Source: Microcoleus sp. EPA2
Lineage (GTDB): Bacteria; Cyanobacteriota; Cyanobacteriia; Cyanobacteriales; Microcoleaceae
Reading direction: 5' to 3'
NCBI GenBank assembly: GCA_020882975.1
Contig: JAHRFD010000017.1
Location: 60,307-124,306, forward strand
Length of the DNA stretch: 64,000 nt
Part shown: positions 55,632-62,609 of the stretch, in pieces
How positions within the stretch are numbered: the stretch's first letter is position 1
Layout: each line of letters opens with the position of its first letter
Notes under the pieces: model-generated
Database searches by the model: none
What the model saw: the letters and a program-made list of their open reading frames with translations, nothing else
Told to the model about the DNA's origin: nothing
Translations under genes and position numbers: made by a program

Positions 55632-55808
55632 TTAAATTAAGCCGAACCGATCGCAAAGTAAAGCTACTCCCGCTGCAAAAACAGTAATTGCCAAAGCGAT
55701 GAGGGGATTTTGGCCCCTGCTGACTGCAAAAGATGTCACTACTCCTGCTCCCAAAGCCGCAGTGAGCGCAGCCGTCGCCAAATCTCGATCGGGACGTGGA
55801 TCGTACAT
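55632..55808 (-). CDS. Small two-helix membrane protein
   Basis: 58 residues: MYDPRPDRDLATAALTAALG, AGVVTSFAVSRGQNPLIALA, then a hydrophobic second helix ending CDRFGLI. Two transmembrane helices (about 12-30 and 37-53) are visible, with an acidic/basic N-terminal tail. I do not recognise the family; similar small membrane proteins occur widely in cyanobacteria. No good ribosome binding site. Alone between two minus-strand genes. Confidence 0.6.
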   Translation of the reverse strand: MYDPRPDRDLATAALTAALGAGVVTSFAVSRGQNPLIALAITVFAAGVALLCDRFGLI

Positions 55809-55927
55809 ATTTTTTATCCAAGACAGTTTTTATGTCATTCAAGTTACCACTGTTGCAGCAGGTGGGGTGACAACGGGCGGGATTTTGTAACTAACCTTAA
55901 AGTTTTGCTAGGTTTCTTAACATATTC

Positions 55928-56389
55928 TCATTCACCCTCAAGTTTTTCAGTATTGCCACCTTTGACCCAACCTTCACGATTGCCATCCTCAACCCGAATT
56001 CGCTGCCACTCTTTATCAGGGGAATCTTCCAAAACCACCACTTTTTCGTTGTAACCGACACCACCAATGCGGTTGGCATCTCGGTTGGCACTATCCCGTA
56101 AAATCAACCCAATCGGCTGAGTAACCAGAGCTCGGTAGGCTCCCGGCTCTAGCGGTTTTGGTGAGGGAGTATCGCTAGACTCTGAAACCGGACTAGCTTT
56201 CGCTGTTGACGTAGGCTTGGCGTTGGCAATCTGAACTACTTTTTTGTCGTTAGGAAAAACAGGTCTTTCAGGGATCGTGGTGAGTTTAGCTGCAAAGTAA
56301 AGTGCAGCCGCCACACTAGCGCCTGCCATTAGCACGATGGCTAATAAAAAGCCAACTAAAAACTTAAAAAAACTATACAAACTGTTCAT
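55928..56389 (-). CDS. Membrane-anchored SH3-domain protein
   Basis: 153 residues. One N-terminal membrane anchor (FFKFLVGFLLAIVLMAGASVAAALYFAA, about 7-34), a Ser/Pro/Thr-rich linker (about 50-80), then a bacterial SH3 domain (about 83-150) with GLILRDSANRDANRIGGVGYNEKVVVLE and WQRIRVEDGNREGWV. SH3b domains bind cell wall or proteins. Next gene upstream is ycf46, 118 bp apart. Confidence 0.85.
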   Translation of the reverse strand: MNSLYSFFKFLVGFLLAIVLMAGASVAAALYFAAKLTTIPERPVFPNDKKVVQIANAKPTSTAKASPVSESSDTPSPKPLEPGAYRALVTQPIGLILRDSANRDANRIGGVGYNEKVVVLEDSPDKEWQRIRVEDGNREGWVKGGNTEKLEGE

Positions 56390-56507
56390 AAAGCCGCTAT
56401 TTAAGCAAGAGAGATGGGGAAGTGGGACAGGGGCAGATGGGGGAGAGGGGGAGAGTTGCGAAAATTTTCCTGATTCCTGATTCCTGATTCCTGATTACTT
56501 CAAAAGT

Positions 56508-58016
56508 TTATCCTTGAATTCGGCGACTTAAACTGCCGTATCGAGAAGCAAGACGAGCTTTCCCCGCAGCAGCCCAATCTTGGAGAAACTGGATTTGTTC
56601 TTGGGCAGTTCTTGCCAAGGGTACCATTTGGCTAGCTGATTCTAAAATATCATCTGTGGTGAAATCTCGATTCTGGCTAAACCCAATGTGCATCGCCTCG
56701 ATCAATGTTTGCTCGATTTCTGCCCCGGAAAAATCAGGAGTTTCGTAAGCCAAACGCTCTACATCGTAATTTTTGATGCTGTGCGATCGCAGCCGCAACA
56801 AATGTACCTCAAAAATTGCCCGCCGTTCTTCCTGAGTAGGCAAACCCACAAAAAATATTTCGTCAAACCTACCTTTTCTGAGCATTTCTGGTGGTAAAGA
56901 CTGAATGTTGTTCGCGGTTGCTACTACAAATACTGGAGAAGTTTTTTCGGCTAGCCAGGTAATAAAAGTCCCAAACACTCGGCTAGTGGTTCCCGAATCC
57001 CCTTTACCATCCAATCCCCCAAATGCTTTGTCAATCTCGTCAATCCATAACACGCAAGGTGCTAAAGCTTCGGCTAGCTGAATCATTTGTCTGGTGCGGG
57101 ATTCCGATTCGCCGACTAATCCGGCAAATAGGCGTCCGACATCCAAGCGGAGTAGGGGTAAATGCCAGTGATGGGCGATCGCCTTTGCAGTCAAAGATTT
57201 GCCGGTGCCTTGAATTCCCACTAACAACAAACCTCTAGGATGGGGTAAACCGTATTGACGCGCGCGATCGGAAAAAGCACCACCGCGTCGCAGCAACCAT
57301 TCTTTGAGATTATCCAAACCGCCGATATCGGAGATGTTTTCGCGGGCTGGGTAAAAATCCAGAATTTGAGTTTGACGGATAGTTTGGCGTTTTTCTTCTA
57401 AAATCAGTTCTGCATCGTTGGAATGGAGTTCGCCTCTGGTGGCGATCGCCTTTGCTAGAACTCGTCGAATACGTTCCATGGATAACCCTTGACAGCAGCG
57501 CACCATTTCATCCAGCAAACGCCCTTCTAGGACTTGTCCAATCGCCCCTAACAGCTTTTCCACCTCAATTTTGATTTCCGCCGCCGCAGGTAGGGGAAAC
57601 TCCAAAACTGTGATTACTTCGCTGAGGTCTTCTGGGATGGAAACAATGGGAGATACGATGACAATATTTTTGGGTTGAGATTTGAGGCGTCTGGCCAAAT
57701 TCCGCAGTTGGCGGGAAATTGCGACATCTTCTAAAAACCGCTGAAAATCTCGCAGGATAAAGATTGCTGGCGCAGATAGGGGGAGTTTTTCCAGAAATTC
57801 CAAAGCTTGTAAGGGGTTGCGCTTGCCAAAACCCACATCATTTGGATTACCTTGGTAGCCATCTACAAAATCCCAGATGTATACAGCGCGAGCACCCTGT
57901 TTTTTGGCACTTTGAGCGATCGCCACTTCTACTCGTTCTTCTTCTCGTGTGGGAATGTAAATTAGGGGGTAGCGCGATCGTAGCAGCAGTTCAAACTCAT
58001 CACTAAAATTGGTCAT
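56508..58016 (-). CDS. ycf46: AAA ATPase Ycf46
   Basis: 502 residues, with the N-terminal inactive AAA-like portion (about 1-215) and AAA ATPase core: Walker A GIQGTGKSLTAKA (about 264), Walker B VLWIDEIDKAF (about 322), SRH ATANNIQSLPPEMLRKGRFDEIFF. Ycf46 is conserved in cyanobacteria and some plastid genomes and implicated in CO2-stress response. The start is followed upstream by a heptamer repeat array. Single minus-strand gene. Confidence 0.93.
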   Translation of the reverse strand: MTNFSDEFELLLRSRYPLIYIPTREEERVEVAIAQSAKKQGARAVYIWDFVDGYQGNPNDVGFGKRNPLQALEFLEKLPLSAPAIFILRDFQRFLEDVAISRQLRNLARRLKSQPKNIVIVSPIVSIPEDLSEVITVLEFPLPAAAEIKIEVEKLLGAIGQVLEGRLLDEMVRCCQGLSMERIRRVLAKAIATRGELHSNDAELILEEKRQTIRQTQILDFYPARENISDIGGLDNLKEWLLRRGGAFSDRARQYGLPHPRGLLLVGIQGTGKSLTAKAIAHHWHLPLLRLDVGRLFAGLVGESESRTRQMIQLAEALAPCVLWIDEIDKAFGGLDGKGDSGTTSRVFGTFITWLAEKTSPVFVVATANNIQSLPPEMLRKGRFDEIFFVGLPTQEERRAIFEVHLLRLRSHSIKNYDVERLAYETPDFSGAEIEQTLIEAMHIGFSQNRDFTTDDILESASQMVPLARTAQEQIQFLQDWAAAGKARLASRYGSLSRRIQG

Positions 58017-58157
58017 TTGTTATTTGTTATTGGTTATTTGTTATTGGTTATTTGTTATTGGTTATTGGTTATTTGTTATTTGTTATTGCTTATTGCTTAT
58101 TGCTTATTGGTTGTTTGTTGTTTGTTGTTTGTTGTTTGTTATTTGTTATTTGTTTTA
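58017..58157 (+). repeat. Heptanucleotide tandem repeat array
   Basis: About 20 degenerate tandem copies of 7-bp units TTATTTG, TTATTGG, TTATTGC and TTGTTTG, directly upstream of ycf46. The same units occur at 6180-6214. Confidence 0.93.
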
Positions 58158-58204
58158 GTGCTGAAATATCGCTCTTCTTTCTTAGTCCGCGGAGGCGGAC
58201 GAAA

Positions 58205-58274
58205 GTTTATGTAGACGCGGTTTCAACCGCCGACTGCTTTGTTTATGTAGACGCGGTTTCAACCGCCGACTGCT
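58205..58274 (+). repeat. Two tandem copies of a 34-bp repeat
   Basis: Two perfect 34-bp copies at 58205-58238 and 58241-58274 (GTTTATGTAGACGCGGTTTC then AACCGCCGACTGCT), separated by two bases; each contains the hairpin GCGGTTTCAACCGC. A GTCCGCGGAGGCGGAC palindrome precedes. Confidence 0.9.
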
Positions 58275-58288
58275 GCTGTTGCTCTTAT

Positions 58289-58804
58289 CTAAGGAAGTTG
58301 CCGTTTCAGTGCCGCCAGAGATGCCCAACGACTATCAGATATAGTTTCTGAGCTTTCTGTATTGGCATCATTTACAATGATTCCCACGCATTTAGCATCA
58401 CATATTTGTTTGTGTGGTTCTGCCAGACACAGTTGTTCGTACAGCCAATCACTCGGAGAAAAAGAACCCGTGGGCGACAAAGTTTCCACCAAATCTTCAA
58501 ACTCCACCTTCATTTCTATCGGATTTGTATCTGGGCGATCGGCTTCTTTATCCAGCCAAATTAATTCCGATGAGTTCAACACCAATCTGTGATTGTACTG
58601 TTTCAAACATCTATGACAAGTTAGAGTAACAATAGTTTCTGCTTTCGCCTTCACCTCAAGATAAGTTCCTTGGTGAGTCACTTGCAATCGTCCTCGCACA
58701 GGAGTTAGAGATGCTAAATTGGGAATAAATTCGTCAAACTCAATTACCTCTGTCTGCTCTGATTTTGAGAGTAGACGAGGGATATAAATTGTCTCCATAA
58801 TCAT
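58289..58804 (-). CDS. YceD/DUF177 family protein
   Basis: 171 residues. DUF177 (YceD), a small family that often precedes rpmF and in plants is needed for 23S rRNA accumulation. Paired cysteines CHRCLKQY and CLAEPHKQICDAKC can bind metal. In this genome it follows, on the same strand, the yidC-khpB block at 177 bp. Start MIMETIYIPRLL could also be Met3. Confidence 0.85.
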   Translation of the reverse strand: MIMETIYIPRLLSKSEQTEVIEFDEFIPNLASLTPVRGRLQVTHQGTYLEVKAKAETIVTLTCHRCLKQYNHRLVLNSSELIWLDKEADRPDTNPIEMKVEFEDLVETLSPTGSFSPSDWLYEQLCLAEPHKQICDAKCVGIIVNDANTESSETISDSRWASLAALKRQLP

Positions 58805-58981
58805 CCTCCGCCTTCTAAGCCTCAGCCTATTTTACATTTTAGATTGTAGATTGAATATTCAAGATTGAAGAATTATAGAAAAGTACGTCAGTGATGAATC
58901 CGAGGGAATGTAGAAAGTGAAAAGGAATAGTTGATTTTTCAATTTTCCCTCTTCATTCTTCCTTCTTCCTTCTTCTTACCC

Positions 58982-59467
58982 TCAGCGCAGACGCACTACC
59001 AAACGCCGATCGGGTTCTTGTCCTTGGCTGTAAGTTTCTATATCCTCAGATTCACTCAAAAAGCTGTGTACTTGACGGCGTTCAGCCGCAGACAGGGATT
59101 TGAGTTCAACTTCTACTCCCGTCATCCGGGCTTGCTGTGCTGCGTATTCTGCCATCGATCGCAGTTCTTCTTGGCGACGAATTCGATAGCCATCGAGTTC
59201 AACTGTATAAGCAATTGGCTCTTCTGCTTCGTGAGCTATATTTACAACCGTGTTGCAGAGGTACTGAATAGCATCTAGCACATCACCGTTTGGTCCTACC
59301 AAAATTGCAATTTGTTCGGGAGTCAGATTGCTTTCATCTATGGTCATCCAATAGCAATCTGCTTGTTGTTCAGATATCACTTTGGATGGAATGGCGGACA
59401 GTTTAAGAAATTCTTCTAACCATTGCTGTCCGCGCTGCATTTGAGAGTCTTTCATTGTTAACATCAA
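58982..59467 (-). CDS. khpB: Jag/KhpB RNA-binding protein
   Basis: 161 residues: KH part with [18 protein letters not shown] (about 50-75) and R3H part ([36 protein letters not shown], about 105-145). Its gene overlaps the yidC stop by 4 bp, the classic bacterial rpmH-rnpA-yidC-jag order. The N-terminal Jag domain seems missing, as usual in cyanobacteria. Start could be Met2, Met5 (MKDSQMQ) or 1. Confidence 0.9.
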   Translation of the reverse strand: MMLTMKDSQMQRGQQWLEEFLKLSAIPSKVISEQQADCYWMTIDESNLTPEQIAILVGPNGDVLDAIQYLCNTVVNIAHEAEEPIAYTVELDGYRIRRQEELRSMAEYAAQQARMTGVEVELKSLSAAERRQVHSFLSESEDIETYSQGQEPDRRLVVRLR

Positions 59468-60612
59468 GCTTTTTTCTTGGGACGCTTAGGCTCAAAGGGA
59501 ATCGCATCTAATCCCTGTTCTTTTTTGGTTTTCGCCTCGGCTTCATCCACTATTTTTTGCAGGTTTTCCGGCAGTGGTTCTCGCGACAAAATGAACGATT
59601 GAACTGTCTGGAAAATGTTAGCAATCAGCATATACATCAACACGCCGGCCGGCAGCGGAAAGAACAAAAACATCCCGGAAAATATTACAGGTGTGAGTTT
59701 GTTAACTGTAGCCTGTTGAGGGTTGTCGTTTGGTCCTGGGGCTTGTCCCGAAAGGGTTTGGTTGATATATAAGCTAATACCAAAGCCGAGGATCATGACC
59801 AGAATATCCCAGTGGATTGTACCGTCTGGGTCGATCGCACCAACGCGGCCTAGAGCTTCGATAAACAGGAATCCTTTGTTAGTGGCTAATCCGGGGATTG
59901 TGCCTTGAACTGTCACATCACCGGGCGCTATGGCTACGATGTTGCCCTGTTCGTCTATCTTTGCTAGTTCTTCGCCTTTGGTGATTGTCCACCGGGGTAC
60001 AAAGTCGGTTTCGCTCTTATTTTCTTTGGCTACAGCGCTGAGAGGTTTACCCTCTGGGGTTTGAAATTCAATTTTGGTTTTGTCGCCGACTGCGAGTTTG
60101 TCGCCGCCTGGAATTACGCCAATAATGGGAGCGTGAAAAGTACCTGTCACGTAAATATTTTGCGGTGGTGTCGCAAAGGCTTGCGGTTGAACAACTTCCA
60201 TTTGTTCTTTTGGCAAGACTTGGATGTTAACGCTGTAATTTATGTCAGAAAACGGCGAACCCCTGAGTGTGGCAAACAGCGCAAACAGCACTGGCATTTG
60301 GATCACTAATGGGAAACATCCTGCTAGAGGATTACCAAATTCTTTGTATACTTTGCTCATTTCCTCCTGCTGTTTAGCAGGATTGTCTTTATAGAGTTTT
60401 TGAATTTGATCTACTCGCTCTTTCATCAACGGCTGCGCTACTTTCATGCGCCGCATATTGCGAAGAGAGCCTGCATTGAGAGGATAAAGAGCAAAGCGAA
60501 TCACGAGCGTCAGAGCTACGATCGCTAAACCATAGCTTGGCACGATCCCGTAGAAAAAATCTAGGATCGGCAGCATAAGGTTGCTGGAGAGAAATGAGAT
60601 ACCAAAATCCAT
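59464..60612 (-). CDS. yidC: Membrane insertase YidC
   Basis: YidC inserts proteins in membranes with or without Sec. 382 residues with hydrophobic helices about 10-40, 98-120, 272-290 and 308-335. Conserved Arg region [21 protein letters not shown]. Between the second and third helix lies a large soluble insertion of about 130 residues (about 128-262) with beta-domain phrases such as [20 protein letters not shown], which looks like an Ig-like/Big_2 domain. The Gram-negative large N-terminal periplasmic domain is absent. Cytoplasmic C-tail is Lys-rich. Confidence 0.93.
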   Translation of the reverse strand: MDFGISFLSSNLMLPILDFFYGIVPSYGLAIVALTLVIRFALYPLNAGSLRNMRRMKVAQPLMKERVDQIQKLYKDNPAKQQEEMSKVYKEFGNPLAGCFPLVIQMPVLFALFATLRGSPFSDINYSVNIQVLPKEQMEVVQPQAFATPPQNIYVTGTFHAPIIGVIPGGDKLAVGDKTKIEFQTPEGKPLSAVAKENKSETDFVPRWTITKGEELAKIDEQGNIVAIAPGDVTVQGTIPGLATNKGFLFIEALGRVGAIDPDGTIHWDILVMILGFGISLYINQTLSGQAPGPNDNPQQATVNKLTPVIFSGMFLFFPLPAGVLMYMLIANIFQTVQSFILSREPLPENLQKIVDEAEAKTKKEQGLDAIPFEPKRPKKKA

Positions 60613-60809
60613 TCGCTTTGAGTTAATTTAGGTGCTCTATGTTTACTGTTGAGAAATATTGGGTACCGCTGGATACGGGCCACTCAACTTTTAGACTTTT
60701 GTCTATCTTAGGACATTGGCTATCGATCGATCGCCCGTTAGCGGTTTTTTGATAATGAGTTTGCCAATTCTCGCACTAACTTAACTTTTTTTGAGAGATG
60801 GTAAAACTG

Positions 60810-61202
60810 TTATTTAGTTTGAGCTGCGTTGGTTTTTTGAGCTGCGGGGGGCAGTTTTTCGTTAATGTAGTCATAAACCGAGCGGAATTTCGGCATCGAT
60901 CTTAGTTCCAAACGACTGCCATTTTTCAGAGTCAGCACCATGTCTCCATAGGTCCCAAAACCTCGTGGCACCGTCACAATCTTGACTATATCTGAGTAGA
61001 TCACATCGGTGCGATCGCCACCCATCCAACCGCTAGTGACTGACACGCGACGGTTGGTGATCCGATAGCGCAGCCATAGAGCTCGGACAATTGCTCCGAC
61101 TGCTAGGGGTATTCCCACTACAGTCAGCGCCAGGAGTAAATTAACGATCAAGTCACCGGGCGCGGGGCCGCCTTCATAATATACTTCCTCTCTAATTCCC
61201 AT
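60810..61202 (-). CDS. PH-domain membrane protein
   Basis: 130 residues with a membrane hairpin (about 18-45: NLLLALTVVGIPLAVGAIVRALW) and a bacterial PH (bPH2/DUF304-like) domain (RITNRRVSVTSGWMGGDRTDVIYSDIVKI). It overlaps rnpA by 11 bp, and yidC follows after 197 bp. This block order is typical of cyanobacteria. Role not known; likely a YidC-linked membrane factor. Confidence 0.88.
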   Translation of the reverse strand: MGIREEVYYEGGPAPGDLIVNLLLALTVVGIPLAVGAIVRALWLRYRITNRRVSVTSGWMGGDRTDVIYSDIVKIVTVPRGFGTYGDMVLTLKNGSRLELRSMPKFRSVYDYINEKLPPAAQKTNAAQTK

Positions 61203-61578
61203 CTAGTACCTCGGCTTCTACCAACAACTGCTCTAATTCTTGCAGAATTTCTGCATAATTGCACTCTTGTGCGATCGGGCGCACGACAATTACTAAATCC
61301 CACCCGAATTTTAATCGGGGCAAAAGCTGTCGCAAAGCAGCGCGAATCTGGCGCTTAATCCGGTTGCGGACTACAGCGCGTTTGCTCACTTTGAGGCTGA
61401 TAGAAATGCCTGTGCGAGTGGGCTGGAAGGATTTTTCCGCTGTCGGTTGGGCCTTGAGGGCGCTTTTTGGTTTCCGCAGAGCTCTTAAGCTCAGATGAGC
61501 GGAGTTGCGGCGCATTCCTTTGCGGTAAACGGCGCTGAAGTCTTTTCGGTGCTTGAGTCGGTTTGCTTCGGGCAACAT
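61192..61578 (-). CDS. rnpA: Ribonuclease P protein component
   Basis: 128 residues. RnpA assists the RNase P ribozyme in maturing tRNA 5' ends. The RNR motif is VVRNRIKRQIRAALRQLLP (about 70-90). N-terminus MLPEANRLKHRKDFSAVYRKG is standard. Cotranscribed with rpmH, 43 bp upstream. Confidence 0.96.
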   Translation of the reverse strand: MLPEANRLKHRKDFSAVYRKGMRRNSAHLSLRALRKPKSALKAQPTAEKSFQPTRTGISISLKVSKRAVVRNRIKRQIRAALRQLLPRLKFGWDLVIVVRPIAQECNYAEILQELEQLLVEAEVLDGN

Positions 61579-61621
61579 GGCTACGGGCGCGCGATCGGGT
61601 CTGTGAACCTTGGGTGCAGTG

Positions 61622-61759
61622 CTAGACTGCGAGGCGGTGACGACCTTTGCTGCGACGGGCTTTGATGACTAATCGACCGTTTACAGTTCGCATTCTGGCC
61701 CGAAAACCGGAGGTTCTTTTTCTTTTGCGGCTGGTTCCGTGCAGGGTTTGCTGTGTCAT
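61622..61759 (-). CDS. rpmH: Ribosomal protein bL34
   Basis: 45 residues: [20 protein letters not shown] at the start and [18 protein letters not shown] at the end, the full L34 sequence pattern. It sits 43 bp ahead of rnpA and leads the rpmH-rnpA-PH-yidC-khpB operon. The 177 bp upstream (61760-61936) is A/T-rich and probably holds the operon promoter. dnaA is not next to it, as is usual in cyanobacteria. Confidence 0.97.
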   Translation of the reverse strand: MTQQTLHGTSRKRKRTSGFRARMRTVNGRLVIKARRSKGRHRLAV

Positions 61760-62050
61760 TTTAATTTCTCCGGGCTGGTTACTTTACTTTTGATTAATAT
61801 TCACAATCTCCTATTATACCATAGAGTTGTTTCCTTGGCAATAATATTTTCTGATTTGAGATGTATTGAGAGTAAGATTGAAGTTGCGATCGTAGTCTTG
61901 AATGATTGGTAAAGCCTAGAACCCCGCAGGCTTTAAGTGCTGTGGCGTTCTAAACCGCTGACATTTATTGAAAGCCTTGCGAAAAAAATTAATTGGATGT
62001 TTGAAAAACAATGCGTTAAAATGCCAAATATAACCAACCGGAAAAAAGAG

Positions 62051-62368
62051 ATGAATGCCACAGTATTAACCCCTAATCCGAATCGTTTAACCCAATTAAC
62101 TTATCAAGTTATAATTGAAAAGCACGATGAAGACCTCTACAGCGCAATAGTTTGGGAATTGCCTGAGTGTAGAAGCTCAGGAGCTAGTAAAGAAGAAGCT
62201 TTGAAAGTTTTACACCGATTGTTGATCGAGCGTTTAAAAAGAGTCGAAATAGTCTCTCTTATTATATGGAATTTTTGCTGCAAAAAATCCGCGTTGGCAC
62301 GCAAGATTTACGGATTGCCGCGATCGTACTTTCAAAGAGTGGTATTCTACTTACCCGGAATCGCCTAG
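62051..62368 (+). CDS. HicB-like antitoxin ORF, 3' end altered
   Basis: The frame starts at 61937; the ATG at 62051 with AAAAAAGAG ahead gives [20 protein letters not shown], which I prefer (105 residues). Residues about 13-75 ([27 protein letters not shown], then [19 protein letters not shown]) are like the HicB/UPF0150 fold. Beyond VEIVSL the reading turns out-of-frame into a VapC remnant, so the true C-terminus was lost by a deletion and the last 30 residues are not meaningful. No HicA is adjacent. Probably not functional. Confidence 0.55.
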   Translation: MNATVLTPNPNRLTQLTYQVIIEKHDEDLYSAIVWELPECRSSGASKEEALKVLHRLLIERLKRVEIVSLIIWNFCCKKSALARKIYGLPRSYFQRVVFYLPGIA

Positions 62369-62421
62369 ATTTTGAAAAAATCCCTGGATTGAAGTTTGAA
62401 GACTGGTCATTGCAATCATAG
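62266..62421 (+). pseudogene. C-terminal remnant of a VapC PIN-domain toxin
   Basis: In another frame, overlapping the HicB-like ORF, are 51 residues: [51 protein letters not shown]. This is the standard end of a VapC-type PIN domain, including the acidic TQDLRIAA and TRNRLDF. About 80 residues with the first catalytic acid residues are missing, so it is a pseudogene. Confidence 0.75.
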
Positions 62422-62458
62422 TTCTGGACGCAATAATTCTAGGGATAGGTGTAACCAT

Positions 62459-62564
62459 ATATAGCAATCCTAAATCATTTGTTAATTTCTTACTCCCAGA
62501 CCTTAATAAGGTCTGGGTTGGGGTGGGGTAAAAAAGTTTACGACTCCTGCAAGGACTGCTATAT
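62459..62564 (+). mobile_element. MITE-like element, copy 2
   Basis: 106 bp with inverted ends ATATAGCAATCCT and AGGACTGCTATAT (one mismatch). Inner part shares GGTCTGGGTTGGGGTGGGGTAAAA and TTTACGACTCCTGCAAGGA with the copy at 30071-30180. It is followed by an AACCGGGTTT motif. It takes up most of the 62422-62609 spacer. Confidence 0.85.
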
Positions 62565-62609
62565 CAAATAAACCGGGTTTCGGGTTTATTTACCCCATAT
62601 TTCCTATAC

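Noticed and set aside
58017..58214. 65-99 residue hydrophobic ORFs (MLFVIGYLLLVICYWLL type)
   Set aside because: These are translations of a heptanucleotide repeat array, not proteins.
58205..58274. Possible CRISPR array
   Set aside because: Only two copies with a 2-bp gap; no spacers and no cas genes. It is a tandem repeat with an internal hairpin.
62266..62421. Functional VapC toxin
   Set aside because: Only the last 51 residues exist; the N-terminal catalytic acids are missing.
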